NCBI GenBank assembly: GCA_937885815.1
Contig: CALABM010000109.1
Span: 1 to 29,780, forward strand
DNA: 29,780 nt
Source: an uncultured Verrucomicrobiales bacterium
GTDB lineage: Bacteria > Verrucomicrobiota > Verrucomicrobiia > Verrucomicrobiales > Akkermansiaceae
Reading direction: 5' to 3'
Within the stretch, counting starts at the first letter, position 1; each line of letters opens with the position of its first letter. Shown here one piece after another: positions 14,214-22,634 of the stretch. The notes beneath the pieces were generated by a model. The model worked only from the letters and a program-made list of their open reading frames with translations. It had not been told where the DNA came from and searched no databases. Both the position numbers and the translations under genes were made by a program.

Positions 14214-14501
14214 ATGAATAACGAGTACACAGACAAGCTGGAAGCCTACGGCATCAACCCCGCCAACTACGATGAATACGAGCTGGAGGAAATCGCCGAT
14301 ACCCTGAACACCTACGAGGAAAACAAGGCATACGCCGACAGCTACCGCAAGGAGCTGGAAGCCGGGGAAGAATCCGACAAAGGCTACCACGAGTTCTTGC
14401 AGGGGATGGCCGACCGCGAAATCATCAGCCTGTATGAAAATTACGGCATCGTGACCAACATCAAAATCGAGGGCTGGGAACCCACTAAGAACGAGCATTA
14501 A
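14214..14501 (+). CDS. Small acidic cassette protein, unknown function
   Basis: 95 residues, very acidic (Glu, Asp) and Tyr-rich, predicted mostly helical: MNNEYTDKLEAYGINP at the start and a YENYGIVTNIKI strand near the end. No known motif. It is the first gene of cassette 3, directly behind a diverged copy of the cassette promoter. Its charge and size recall phage proteins that mimic DNA or block host defence enzymes, but this is only a resemblance of composition. Confidence 0.65.
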   Translation: MNNEYTDKLEAYGINPANYDEYELEEIADTLNTYEENKAYADSYRKELEAGEESDKGYHEFLQGMADREIISLYENYGIVTNIKIEGWEPTKNEH

Positions 14502-14513
14502 CCTTTTACAACC

Positions 14514-14927
14514 ATGAGCAGTACATCAATCGAAAGAGGAGACATAGTCCGCATAAAGCCGGAATGGCTTGAAGTAGGGGAGCCTGGAGAGCAGAAGTAT
14601 GTGGTTCTGCAAGACTACGGCAATAATCGCGTACTTATCCGAGCCCTCGACACAGGTCTGCCATTACCCCCGGTAAACATGGTAGACATCAACAGTCTCC
14701 TATACTGCGGACGAGCCTATCCCAAATATGAACCCGAACAAATACCATCAGGCATGAACGTATACATCGAAGCAAGCTTCACCATCAAAAACACAGGTGA
14801 GCATAAAACGATAGAAGTCAAAATTAACGAAGACCTCATCCCCTGGGGCGTGGCGAAGTTCCTTGAACGCCGCTACGGCGAAATCACGGGGCTGTGCTTC
14901 CACTTCACACGAGAAGCCAACGACTAA
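14514..14927 (+). CDS. Cassette protein with SH3-like N-terminal strand pattern
   Basis: 137 residues, beta-rich. The N-terminus (ERGDIVRIKPEWLE, KYVVLQDYGNNRVLIRAL) has the strand-turn pattern of small SH3-like or KOW-like barrels. The C-terminal half alternates strands with IPWGVAKFLERRYGEITGL. I assign no function. It follows the previous ORF by 12 nt and is followed at once by a strong terminator, so it closes cassette 3. Start ATG 14514 has the same 'accATG' context as neighbouring genes. Confidence 0.65.
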   Translation: MSSTSIERGDIVRIKPEWLEVGEPGEQKYVVLQDYGNNRVLIRALDTGLPLPPVNMVDINSLLYCGRAYPKYEPEQIPSGMNVYIEASFTIKNTGEHKTIEVKINEDLIPWGVAKFLERRYGEITGLCFHFTREAND

Positions 14928-14933
14928 AGGCCC

Positions 14934-14960
14934 AGCCGCCCACAAGGCGGCTTTTTCTTT
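14934..14960 (+). terminator. Intrinsic terminator of cassette 3
   Basis: AGCCGCC (14934-14940), loop cacaa, GGCGGCT (14946-14952), then TTTTCTTT. Confidence 0.9.
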
Positions 14961-14963
14961 GCC

Positions 14964-14971
14964 TTTTGACA
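14964..14971 (+). promoter_or_regulatory. TTTTGACA start-proximal motif, copy 5
   Basis: It lies 13 nt before ATG 14985 and 3 nt after the T-rich tail of the cassette 3 terminator. Confidence 0.5.
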
Positions 14972-14984
14972 AGTGTCCCCAAGT

Positions 14985-16187
14985 ATGGACACTCACTTTC
15001 ATTCCAATACTTCCGTTCGGTCTTTCTTCAAATCCATCACGTCCGAGTCTATGGGCTGCGGCCACCCGGACAAAGTTGCAGACGCTATCTCTGATGCTAT
15101 CCTTGATGCTTGCTTAGCGCAGGATCCTGAAAGCCGTGTTGGCTGCGAGACTCTGGTAAAGGGTAATCAGGTTATCCTTGCCGGGGAAATTACCACCAAG
15201 GCAAAGCTGGACTACGAGCGGATTGTCCGCGATACTGTTCGCAGCATTGGCTACCGCACAGCTCAGGATGACCCAGTATTCAATTCCGAATCCCTCAACG
15301 TGACGAACCTAATCTGCGAGCAAAGCCCTGATATCGCGCTCGGCGTTGATGAAAACAAGGGAGAGGGGAAAGAGCAAGGAGCTGGTGACCAAGGCATGAT
15401 GTTCGGCTACGCCTGCAACGAAACGCCGGAGCTGATGCCAGCCCCTATTATGTTCGCCCACCGCATCATGAGAAAACTGGAGGAGGTCAGGAAGAGTAGG
15501 GCGGTTGTTTGGCTTCGACCGGATGCGAAATGTCAAGTGACAGTTGAATATAGTTACGAAAATGGTTATGCGGGCAAGCCTTGCCATATAAGCGCGGTCG
15601 TGCTCAGCACCCAGCATTCCCCAGACGCAACTAGGGAAGAGATTGAGAAGCTATGTCTCGAAGTCATCAAATCCAGCCTCCCGGCATCACTTGTATCACC
15701 CGCAACTCAATTCCATATCAACCCCACCGGACGCTTCGTTACAGGTGGCCCGCAGGCCGATTGCGGTCTGACAGGCCGTAAGATTATCGCCGACACCTAC
15801 GGCGGCGTAGGGCGGCATGGTGGGGGCGCATTCTCGGGAAAAGACGCCAGCAAGGTTGACCGCAGCGCAGCTTACATGTGCAGATGGGTTGCCAAGCACA
15901 TCGTGGCTTCTGGGCTGGCCAAGCATTGCGAGGTTCAGGTGAGCTATGCGATAGGTAAAGCTGAGCCAGTTTCCGTGGAGGTGCTGAGTGATTGCAGCTT
16001 CCTGACCTCTGATGAATTGGCAAGGCGAGTAAAGGAAGCGTTCTCATTCAAGCCCTCTGATATTATCGAAGCCCTGGGGCTCAAGAATCCGATATTCTCG
16101 GCTACTACGAATTACGGCCACTTTGGCAAAGCCGACCTGCCTTGGGAAAAGCTGGACCAGAAGAAGCTCGATAAGTTGAAATCATAA
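14985..16187 (+). CDS. metK: S-adenosylmethionine synthetase
   Basis: 400 residues, full family length. It makes S-adenosylmethionine from ATP and methionine in the cytoplasm. All main signatures are present: TSESMGCGHPDKVADAISDA (19-38), GAGDQGMMFGYA (132-143), the Lys/Asp-rich NKGEG region before it, and GGGAFSGKDASKVDRSAAY (279-297, with Ala where Pro is usual). The C-terminus has QVSYAIGKAEPVS. The usual SESVSEGHPDK reads SESMGCGHPDK, a phage-like variation. ATG 14985 is preferred to an in-frame GTG at 14973 because of its spacing to TTTTGACA. It is the last plus-strand late gene and, apart from a short remnant, faces the minus-strand operon that holds an AdoMet-dependent methyltransferase. 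Finding metK here, outside a biosynthetic operon, is unusual. Confidence 0.95.
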   Translation: MDTHFHSNTSVRSFFKSITSESMGCGHPDKVADAISDAILDACLAQDPESRVGCETLVKGNQVILAGEITTKAKLDYERIVRDTVRSIGYRTAQDDPVFNSESLNVTNLICEQSPDIALGVDENKGEGKEQGAGDQGMMFGYACNETPELMPAPIMFAHRIMRKLEEVRKSRAVVWLRPDAKCQVTVEYSYENGYAGKPCHISAVVLSTQHSPDATREEIEKLCLEVIKSSLPASLVSPATQFHINPTGRFVTGGPQADCGLTGRKIIADTYGGVGRHGGGAFSGKDASKVDRSAAYMCRWVAKHIVASGLAKHCEVQVSYAIGKAEPVSVEVLSDCSFLTSDELARRVKEAFSFKPSDIIEALGLKNPIFSATTNYGHFGKADLPWEKLDQKKLDKLKS

Positions 16188-16223
16188 ACGAAGCGGGGCA
16201 GTCCTGTCTCTCTCTCTCTTAAT

Positions 16224-16261
16224 CAAAGCGCAAGAAGATGAATGATTCTTCTTGCGCTTTG
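16224..16261. terminator. Strong hairpin after metK
   Basis: Perfect 14-bp inverted repeat (16224-16237 with 16248-16261), 10-nt loop. There is no clear T run after it on the plus strand. It lies between the metK end and the convergent operon and may act as a terminator or 3' end stabiliser. Confidence 0.65.
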
Positions 16262-16305
16262 CCTTATGCCAGATAGCAAGGGGAGGGCAGAAAAAGTGAA
16301 ACATT

Positions 16306-16389
16306 GACTACGCAGAGTTCTGCGCATACTTGGTCGAGCGCGAGGCTATGGACGAAGAAGAACTGGATGAAGAGGGCTACTTCATCTGA
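16306..16389 (+). pseudogene. Remnant C-terminus of a small acidic protein
   Basis: 27 codons read as an acidic helical C-terminus (VEREAMDEEELDEEGYFI) and then stop at TGA 16387-16389. The frame has a stop just upstream at about 16297-16299 and no usable start, so this looks like the end of a truncated gene. Its composition matches the small acidic cassette proteins, so it may be the remains of another cassette cut by insertion of the minus-strand operon. Confidence 0.4.
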
Positions 16390-16413
16390 GCTAATCCCAC
16401 AGCCCCTACTTCC

Positions 16414-17316
16414 CTACAGAGGCATTTTCTGGTAAAGCTCAGTCTGCATCTCCAGTTGACTAATTAAGCTCTTCTTTTCCTCATCGGAACATTTCCAACC
16501 GCATGACCCACGAAGCGCGTTATGAACATAGTGAATATCGCATGGGCCAACGGCTTTCGTGTACAGGTAGACATAGAACTTGTAACGGACCAGGAAATCT
16601 AAATCCGAATTGGGGTCTATTTCGAGGGTATTGCTATTGTATAGCCGAACATCTTGTAACATCCATGCTTCCGCGAAGATATCAAGCAATAAAAATATAC
16701 GGGTAATATTTCTGCTTACCTTGGATTCGTCCTCAAGACCTTCCATCTTATGCAGGGTAAGGTTCCTGTTGAAAACGAATTCATAATTTTTGGTATAATA
16801 TGAGTCAAAATTGTCAAAAAGCGTTTCCTTCAGGATATACCCCAAATACTCTAAATATGCCTCTTTTATTGGCGCTCTTGTATCGTTGTAGTATGACTTA
16901 GCGGCATTTTCGTATTCATCCAGAAAACATTGGATGTAATCGGACATATAAATTCGCTTCTTGTTCGTTACTATTTTGCCTTCGGTTAACTTCCTGATAA
17001 GAGCCTCCACCATTGGTAGGAGTGTAAGGTAAGCACAGACCCAATTACCTATTGCATAATCGTACAAAGCCATTTCTATGGCTGGGATGAAATCCTTAAA
17101 AATATCGCATTTCTTATAGCGATATTCCATCTGAAAAGCTCTTTCCCAGGGAAGATTGATACTCAATACGATATTTCCTGAACAATCCCCTTCTTTTTGT
17201 AGTTTGTCGTAACAGTCACATACATATTGAGGAGTGACAGAGCGATAAGGAGGTACGCATAGGAACTCCTTTTTTAGAGATTCGTTAATGGCCTTATATT
17301 TATCCCAAATGGTCAT
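16414..17316 (-). CDS. Putative HEPN-type ribonuclease, third gene of defence operon
   Basis: 300 residues from ATG 17316, one base after the TAG stop of the upstream gene (TAGgATG), so translation is coupled. A longer reading from 17430 overlaps the upstream gene by 113 nt and is rejected. The middle is helical, with NWVCAYLTLLPMVEALIRKL (91-110). At 184-189 the motif R-N-L-T-L-H is followed by a helix (SRNITRIFLLLDIFAEAWML). The R-x4-H motif with Asn after Arg, between two helices, is the active-site signature of HEPN ribonucleases (as in Apea-like proteins NR...LHG), although Lys replaces the usual Gly after His. HEPN proteins often cleave RNA in abortive infection. The N-terminal 80 residues are not recognised. 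AT-rich. Confidence 0.55.
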   Translation of the reverse strand: MTIWDKYKAINESLKKEFLCVPPYRSVTPQYVCDCYDKLQKEGDCSGNIVLSINLPWERAFQMEYRYKKCDIFKDFIPAIEMALYDYAIGNWVCAYLTLLPMVEALIRKLTEGKIVTNKKRIYMSDYIQCFLDEYENAAKSYYNDTRAPIKEAYLEYLGYILKETLFDNFDSYYTKNYEFVFNRNLTLHKMEGLEDESKVSRNITRIFLLLDIFAEAWMLQDVRLYNSNTLEIDPNSDLDFLVRYKFYVYLYTKAVGPCDIHYVHNALRGSCGWKCSDEEKKSLISQLEMQTELYQKMPL

Positions 17317-17317
17317 C

Positions 17318-19864
17318 CTACCATAGATTTGAGAACTGCCCGGTAATGTATGGAACCAAGACATCGTAGAACTTCTTACTCCATTCTGCATGGAACTTGG
17401 CCATCTGTAGCCAATCAGTCTCGTTCTCAATGCTTACTTTTTCAAGCTGATACTCAATCTTGGAGGACTTAATGCTGTCGCCACGAAGCCATGTAAGCGA
17501 GGCTCCCATCTTGGTCTCTATTTCAGCTTTATGCGCAAAGAGTGAGTCAAAGATTCGTTTGTTCTCTTCTACATTGTTCTTCGCAATGTAAAGTTCGATA
17601 CGAGCTCCATCTCTATTTGCCACGCAGCTTATGCTTACGCCTTGCACGCCGATAAAGCCACTTATCCAGTTTTGCTTAGAGGGGTTTACATTGCTGAAAG
17701 CGCCTTTGCCATGAACCTCGTGTATGAAATCCAAGGCGAAAGTCCAGTAACGCTTTCTCCGCTCATAACGAGTACCGGCTTCCACCTTGTTTTCTTCATT
17801 CTCGTCACGCAAATAGAATACCAATTCAGAGAAGTCTATTTCGTAGGCTTGGAAAACTTTTCTCAACACGAAAAGCTTACTGGGCGTATCGTTGTCTGTA
17901 AAGACGTGTATTCCATTGGCTATTTCTACGCTCTTGGTGAAGCCTGCCCCGGTAGGTCTGAGATGCGATTCCAGACCGCAACCATCAGAGTTAGCCATTC
18001 TAGTGAGGATGGAACTATCCTCAGAATGCAGCATCTCTAATACCTTTTGGTACATATCTACCCAGCTTGTGACAGGCTGTTCTGTTGACTTGTACGCGAA
18101 TCTGGCAATAGAACGGCCTATCATCAACTCGTTATCGTCAGAGAGGTCAAATGAATCCATTTGCTTCTCTTTCGGCATAAACGATGTGTGGGGATCAGGC
18201 CATATAGTGAGAGCCCTGTTGGCCAAGTATTGACTGCGTTCTTCGAGTTCCGTCAACGTCCATTTATCCTTACAGGCAATCCATGTATTCATGCGGATGC
18301 CGCTGTCGATAAAGCCGTGCTCCATGTGCTTCTTTTCATAGAACGAGGCATTTCGGTATTTGGAGTTGTATGCGGTAAGCGTCAAATTGGCGATTCGGTG
18401 CAACCATTCATCATGTATCTGGGCATAGTCTTGCCCCAACTCATTATGCCACGTTGGTGTGAGATGCTGGGGCATGATGTGCTCGATGCTATACGTTCCC
18501 TCATCACAATGGCGGTATACATCCTTGTCCTCAGCTGTCCCAAAGTTCTCAAGACGTTCCAAGATGTATATCTTATTCTTGCTGTTCATGAGGTATACAG
18601 CTCGATTCGCAAAAGCAGTTACGAACTCATCATTATCAGGGAAGCGTGCTTTCTCTTTCTTGGATAAGAGCGCATACTTGTATTTCTCTACGTAATTCTC
18701 ATCTGTTCCGTCATAGCGAACAATCTCTCTATGAAGCAGCAAGAATATCTTGTTAAGAGCATTGGTCGGCAGCTCGCACATGCTTCTGCGGAATAAATAA
18801 TTTTCAGCGACAAGGAAGACCTCTGTCACTTGACTGATGGTAAGTTTTTCCTCATTGTAAAGGCGTAAAACTTCGAGGAAGAAAGGTCTTGTTACAGTTG
18901 TCTCCAATCTGTTAAGTCTGTATATGCACGCATCAAGGGCTGCATTACCTGTCTTTGCGCCAAGTAAGTAAGCATATCTTTTTGCATAATCCAGCATGTC
19001 GGAAAGAATCTCCTCGATGCTGAGCTTCCTGCTTTCAACATACTCTTTGAATATAGCGTAGATTTTCTTTTGCTGGGGTATCTCCTGCTGCTTTACGCTG
19101 AGGTAATCTCGAACAAATGCACTGACGTCCTGCTTCGTATATGCTTCAATTTTATTCCAATACTTCTCGTAGTACTCATTCTGTTGCTCGATAGGTAAGC
19201 CCATGAGTATGAAGTTTCGGATTTTATCGCCCTCACTCAAGTCTAAGCCGGTAGAGTTAAGACTCTCAAAAATCAGCTGAGGGTCGTCATCTGCTTCAAG
19301 CTGGATGTTGATAATATACAGCTTGTAAATGGCATCAAACAATTCATCAGGAGTCACTTCCTGCTTTTGGAGCTTCTCGTAGAAGAAATTGTAGTTGAGG
19401 GTCAGATTGGATTCCTTTATGTGTTCGTCAGAAGATGAGAACAATTTAGAAAAGGCCAGCTGGTCATCCTTGACATGTTTTAACTTGATGCGCGTCTCTT
19501 CAGGCTGCCACTTGTTTACGAGGAAGTCCTCCCAGATACATTGCTTCAGATTGGGGTCTTTCGGTGTAAGTATTCCTTTGTCTATGAGGTTGTACATGGC
19601 AAGCAGTATCAGCGATACAGTAGTAAGGCGTTGCTGGCCGTCAATCACGATGAAAGACACGTATCGTCCGTCAGGCACATTGGCGGATACAATACTCCCG
19701 AAGAAGTGGCTCTTTCTGCCGGTCTTCGCTATTTTCACCAAGTCGGCATAGAGTTGCCTACAGTTCTCTTCCTTCCAGTCGTAATTTCTTTGGTATACAG
19801 GTATGATAAAGCGGGAGTTAGAGTTCCCTATGTATCGAACAAACTCGCATTCTGAACCTTTCAT
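17318..19864 (-). CDS. DUF262-DUF1524 (GmrSD-like) nuclease with DUF4268-like C-terminus
   Basis: 848 residues. The N-terminal DUF262 (ParB/Srx-like NTPase) shows IPVYQRNYDW (21-30), HFFGSIV (53-59) and VIDGQQRLTT (73-82). The STGLDLSEGDKIRNF segment (204-218) is also typical. A DUF1524 HNH-like nuclease domain follows: YSIEHIMPQ (458-466), then N493 and the YNSKYRNASFYEKK segment (499-512). Residues about 690-840 resemble DUF4268 (ERRKRYWTFALDF, NVEENKRIFDSL), often found in restriction-associated proteins. GmrSD enzymes cut phage DNA with modified cytosines. Here S and D functions are in one chain. The start lies 54 nt after the MmeI-like gene, and the downstream HEPN-like gene begins one base after its stop, so it is the middle of a three-gene operon. 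Confidence 0.85.
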   Translation of the reverse strand: MKGSECEFVRYIGNSNSRFIIPVYQRNYDWKEENCRQLYADLVKIAKTGRKSHFFGSIVSANVPDGRYVSFIVIDGQQRLTTVSLILLAMYNLIDKGILTPKDPNLKQCIWEDFLVNKWQPEETRIKLKHVKDDQLAFSKLFSSSDEHIKESNLTLNYNFFYEKLQKQEVTPDELFDAIYKLYIINIQLEADDDPQLIFESLNSTGLDLSEGDKIRNFILMGLPIEQQNEYYEKYWNKIEAYTKQDVSAFVRDYLSVKQQEIPQQKKIYAIFKEYVESRKLSIEEILSDMLDYAKRYAYLLGAKTGNAALDACIYRLNRLETTVTRPFFLEVLRLYNEEKLTISQVTEVFLVAENYLFRRSMCELPTNALNKIFLLLHREIVRYDGTDENYVEKYKYALLSKKEKARFPDNDEFVTAFANRAVYLMNSKNKIYILERLENFGTAEDKDVYRHCDEGTYSIEHIMPQHLTPTWHNELGQDYAQIHDEWLHRIANLTLTAYNSKYRNASFYEKKHMEHGFIDSGIRMNTWIACKDKWTLTELEERSQYLANRALTIWPDPHTSFMPKEKQMDSFDLSDDNELMIGRSIARFAYKSTEQPVTSWVDMYQKVLEMLHSEDSSILTRMANSDGCGLESHLRPTGAGFTKSVEIANGIHVFTDNDTPSKLFVLRKVFQAYEIDFSELVFYLRDENEENKVEAGTRYERRKRYWTFALDFIHEVHGKGAFSNVNPSKQNWISGFIGVQGVSISCVANRDGARIELYIAKNNVEENKRIFDSLFAHKAEIETKMGASLTWLRGDSIKSSKIEYQLEKVSIENETDWLQMAKFHAEWSKKFYDVLVPYITGQFSNLW

Positions 19865-19918
19865 TTTCGTTCCCTTGGTTATAAATTTTTGCTAATTTCT
19901 TGCTTAGTGCAATATCCC

Positions 19919-22627
19919 TTATTTTGAAAGCTCGCTGTACTTCTCGAACAAGAACGCCACGCGCTCAGCATCATCCACGAACTTGCGACCGTAGGCCTTT
20001 TCTACAGCTGCATCCAGCTTTCGGTGAGCCGTCTGTAGCTCAGGAGGCATAGTCAAAGGGTCATACATATCTGCCAAAGAACTATTAGGATACAGGGCGC
20101 GTGCATCCAGTACTCCCTGAGCAAGTTCCATGATTTTATTTATTTGGGCATCGGAGGCGTCAGGCCAAGGGAAATTATTGTATGCCATATTCCCTGAGTA
20201 TCTATAATCACTCTTCATTCTGCCGCATACTGTTTTCATCCAAGCCATGTGCATGGATGAGGTCAAAATGCCAAAGTGATACAATGTTGCATTGGGTAAA
20301 ATGATAGTATCTCCTGCTATAACATCGGATGGCATGAATCCCATAGGGATATATGCTCTACTTTCAGAAGAAGTTCTAGGGATTAAAATATAATCACTAT
20401 CAGGCTGGCGTTCTTCTCCAAACAACCAAGGTGTTGCGGCTTTCTTTTGCGTAGGAATTTTCTTACTTGCGCTTCGAAATGCCTGTACGGCCTTTAATCT
20501 ATCTCGCAAGATAGCGGAGCTCCTTAAAATAGACAGAGGTATATCTTTCAACCAAAAGCAATATCGAGGCTTACCCTGAATGAAATCTTCTGGACTATAA
20601 TATCGTCGAATAAAATTGGATAAAGTCTCATCTTGCTTTATTAAGCTTTGCGATTCTTCTTCGTTCATTATTAAATTTCCTCCATCTACAGCAAATGAGC
20701 CCACCGAAATAGGCGGGACATCGCACAATGCCTGAGAACGGGCATCTATGATAATGTCTTTATATGCTATAAGATAAGGATTTATGTTTTCTACGACAGA
20801 GCATTCATCTTCTTTGAATAGTAATTTTTTACCTCGTTTAAACAGCCCAAAACCTACTATTACACAATGAACCGCAGCTTTACCTCGGGACTCACTATTC
20901 CATTTAAATGTTTGATACGCAAAATTAATAGTTACGCCTTGCTTATACAGGTAGTTCCATAATGGAGGTACTGCTATTCCTTGGCAAAGAGAGTTTGTCG
21001 CAACAAAGCAACATTCTATTTTAGTGCCTTGTATATAATCAGCCGACTTCTTAAACCATGAAGCGACGAAATCCAGATTACCATAATTCTTTACCTCGGA
21101 AAAAACAAGCGCCATGTCGCTCTTTTGTTCCTTACTTTGATAACTTTTCCCTACAAAAGGGGGATTCCCCATAATGTAGCTGAGCTTCTCCTTCGGTACC
21201 ACGGTTTCCCAATCGAGCTGTAAAGCGTTTCCGCAAACGATAGTAGCTGAAGCAGTAAGCGGAATACGGGCAAAGGCCTCGCCGAAATAGTTGCCGACCT
21301 CGATATTCATCTGGTGGTCCATGAGCCACATGGCCACCTGAGCAATCTGGGAGGGGAACTCCTCAATCTCGATGCCGTAGAACTGGTTGACGTTCACGAG
21401 GCATACGTCATTGGCCGAGAGCATCCACCCTGTACCAGAGGCTTCCAGCTTCTCACGTTCTGCAATCACGGAAAGCTCCAAGCGGCGCAGCTCCCGGTAC
21501 GCTACAACGAGGAAGTTGCCGCAACCGCATGCCGGGTCAAGGAAGTTAAGCTCGGTGAGTTTCTTGTGGAATGCATGCAAGCGCGAGCCTTTTCTGTTCG
21601 ACTTATCATGCTGAATGCTCTCGAACTCCTCTCGCAGGCTATCCATGAACAGCGGATTGATTACCTTGAGGATATTGCGCTCGCTTGTATAGTGTGCGCC
21701 CAGGGCTCGGCGTTCCTCCGTATTCATCACACTTTGGAACATGGAGCCGAAAATGGCAGGAGAGATGCGACTCCAGTCCAGCGCACAGCAATCGAGCAAC
21801 ACCTGGCGCATTTCAGTATCGAATGCAGGCATCGGCAGGAACTCTGCGAACAAGCCTCCATTCACATACGGGAACTCCTTAATGATGGCATCGCGGGTAC
21901 AGAGACGCATCTTCTCGGGGGTGTTGAGAACTTGGAAGAGTTCCGCCAAGCGGGCAGCGAGGTCTCGACCATCCTCAAATGAGCAATCCTGAATAAAGGT
22001 GCGGAACGTGTCTTTGCGGAAGATTCCGGTATCATCAGCAAACAGGCAGAAAAGAAGACGCACCAGATACACCTCCAGCGGATGCCCTATGTAGCCGATA
22101 GCCTTGAGGCGGTCATGCAGCTTGCCCAGCAGTTCAGCAGCTTGGACGTTTACCGGGTCTTCTTCCTGATACTCGCGCTGCTCGTACCCTGCAAGATAGT
22201 GGAACATGTGGATGTACTGGGGCAGTTCTGACAAGGAGAAGGTGGTAAGCTGTCCGTCCTTACTGAGATCGTAGAAGTGCCAGTTCTCAAAGTCACACAC
22301 CAGAATGGCTTTCGGGAACTCGTGGTGAGCAAGTGACTCGGCATAGCGCTTGGCTTGTTCGTAAGCCTTGGCCAAGTCCTTGCCGCGAGACTTCATCTCA
22401 ATCAGGATATGCCCTTTCCAGAAAAGGTCGATGTAACCGCTGCCACCATCCGCACACTTCACTTTATGCTCGAAAATGGCCACACGCTTACGGCTCACTC
22501 CCAGAACGTGGAAGAAATCAATCAGGAAGGACTGAGCCTCTGCCTCCTCTCGTTCGGTGTCTTTCCAATCGCCAGCAAACTTAGCTGCGCGAGCACTTAT
22601 TTCGTTCTGACTGAGTGTAACTGCCAT
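19919..22627 (-). CDS. MmeI-type restriction-modification enzyme (type IIL/IIG)
   Basis: 902 residues, the usual MmeI size. The endonuclease, methyltransferase and target recognition parts are in one chain. The N-terminal PD-(D/E)xK nuclease has D67-x9-E77-x-K79, the spacing known for MmeI (D70, E80, K82). A helical connector follows. The gamma-type adenine methyltransferase has motif I LDPACGCGNF (363-372; Cys replaces Ser of the usual GSG) and motif IV NPPF (488-491). The C-terminal target recognition domain includes RMKSDYRY and YNNFPWP (803-822). It should methylate one DNA strand with AdoMet and cut at a distance. Base composition is mosaic: the recognition-domain part is much more AT-rich than the methyltransferase part. 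It heads the operon. Confidence 0.9.
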   Translation of the reverse strand: MAVTLSQNEISARAAKFAGDWKDTEREEAEAQSFLIDFFHVLGVSRKRVAIFEHKVKCADGGSGYIDLFWKGHILIEMKSRGKDLAKAYEQAKRYAESLAHHEFPKAILVCDFENWHFYDLSKDGQLTTFSLSELPQYIHMFHYLAGYEQREYQEEDPVNVQAAELLGKLHDRLKAIGYIGHPLEVYLVRLLFCLFADDTGIFRKDTFRTFIQDCSFEDGRDLAARLAELFQVLNTPEKMRLCTRDAIIKEFPYVNGGLFAEFLPMPAFDTEMRQVLLDCCALDWSRISPAIFGSMFQSVMNTEERRALGAHYTSERNILKVINPLFMDSLREEFESIQHDKSNRKGSRLHAFHKKLTELNFLDPACGCGNFLVVAYRELRRLELSVIAEREKLEASGTGWMLSANDVCLVNVNQFYGIEIEEFPSQIAQVAMWLMDHQMNIEVGNYFGEAFARIPLTASATIVCGNALQLDWETVVPKEKLSYIMGNPPFVGKSYQSKEQKSDMALVFSEVKNYGNLDFVASWFKKSADYIQGTKIECCFVATNSLCQGIAVPPLWNYLYKQGVTINFAYQTFKWNSESRGKAAVHCVIVGFGLFKRGKKLLFKEDECSVVENINPYLIAYKDIIIDARSQALCDVPPISVGSFAVDGGNLIMNEEESQSLIKQDETLSNFIRRYYSPEDFIQGKPRYCFWLKDIPLSILRSSAILRDRLKAVQAFRSASKKIPTQKKAATPWLFGEERQPDSDYILIPRTSSESRAYIPMGFMPSDVIAGDTIILPNATLYHFGILTSSMHMAWMKTVCGRMKSDYRYSGNMAYNNFPWPDASDAQINKIMELAQGVLDARALYPNSSLADMYDPLTMPPELQTAHRKLDAAVEKAYGRKFVDDAERVAFLFEKYSELSK

Positions 22628-22634
22628 GCACTAT

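Noticed and set aside
17318..17430. Longer N-terminus for the HEPN-like gene
   Set aside because: It would overlap the DUF262 gene by 113 nt; ATG 17316 right after the stop is the simpler coupled start.
21314..21982. 222-codon plus-strand frame inside the MmeI-like gene
   Set aside because: Antisense to the methyltransferase domain, with LDPACGCGNF clearly coded on the other strand.
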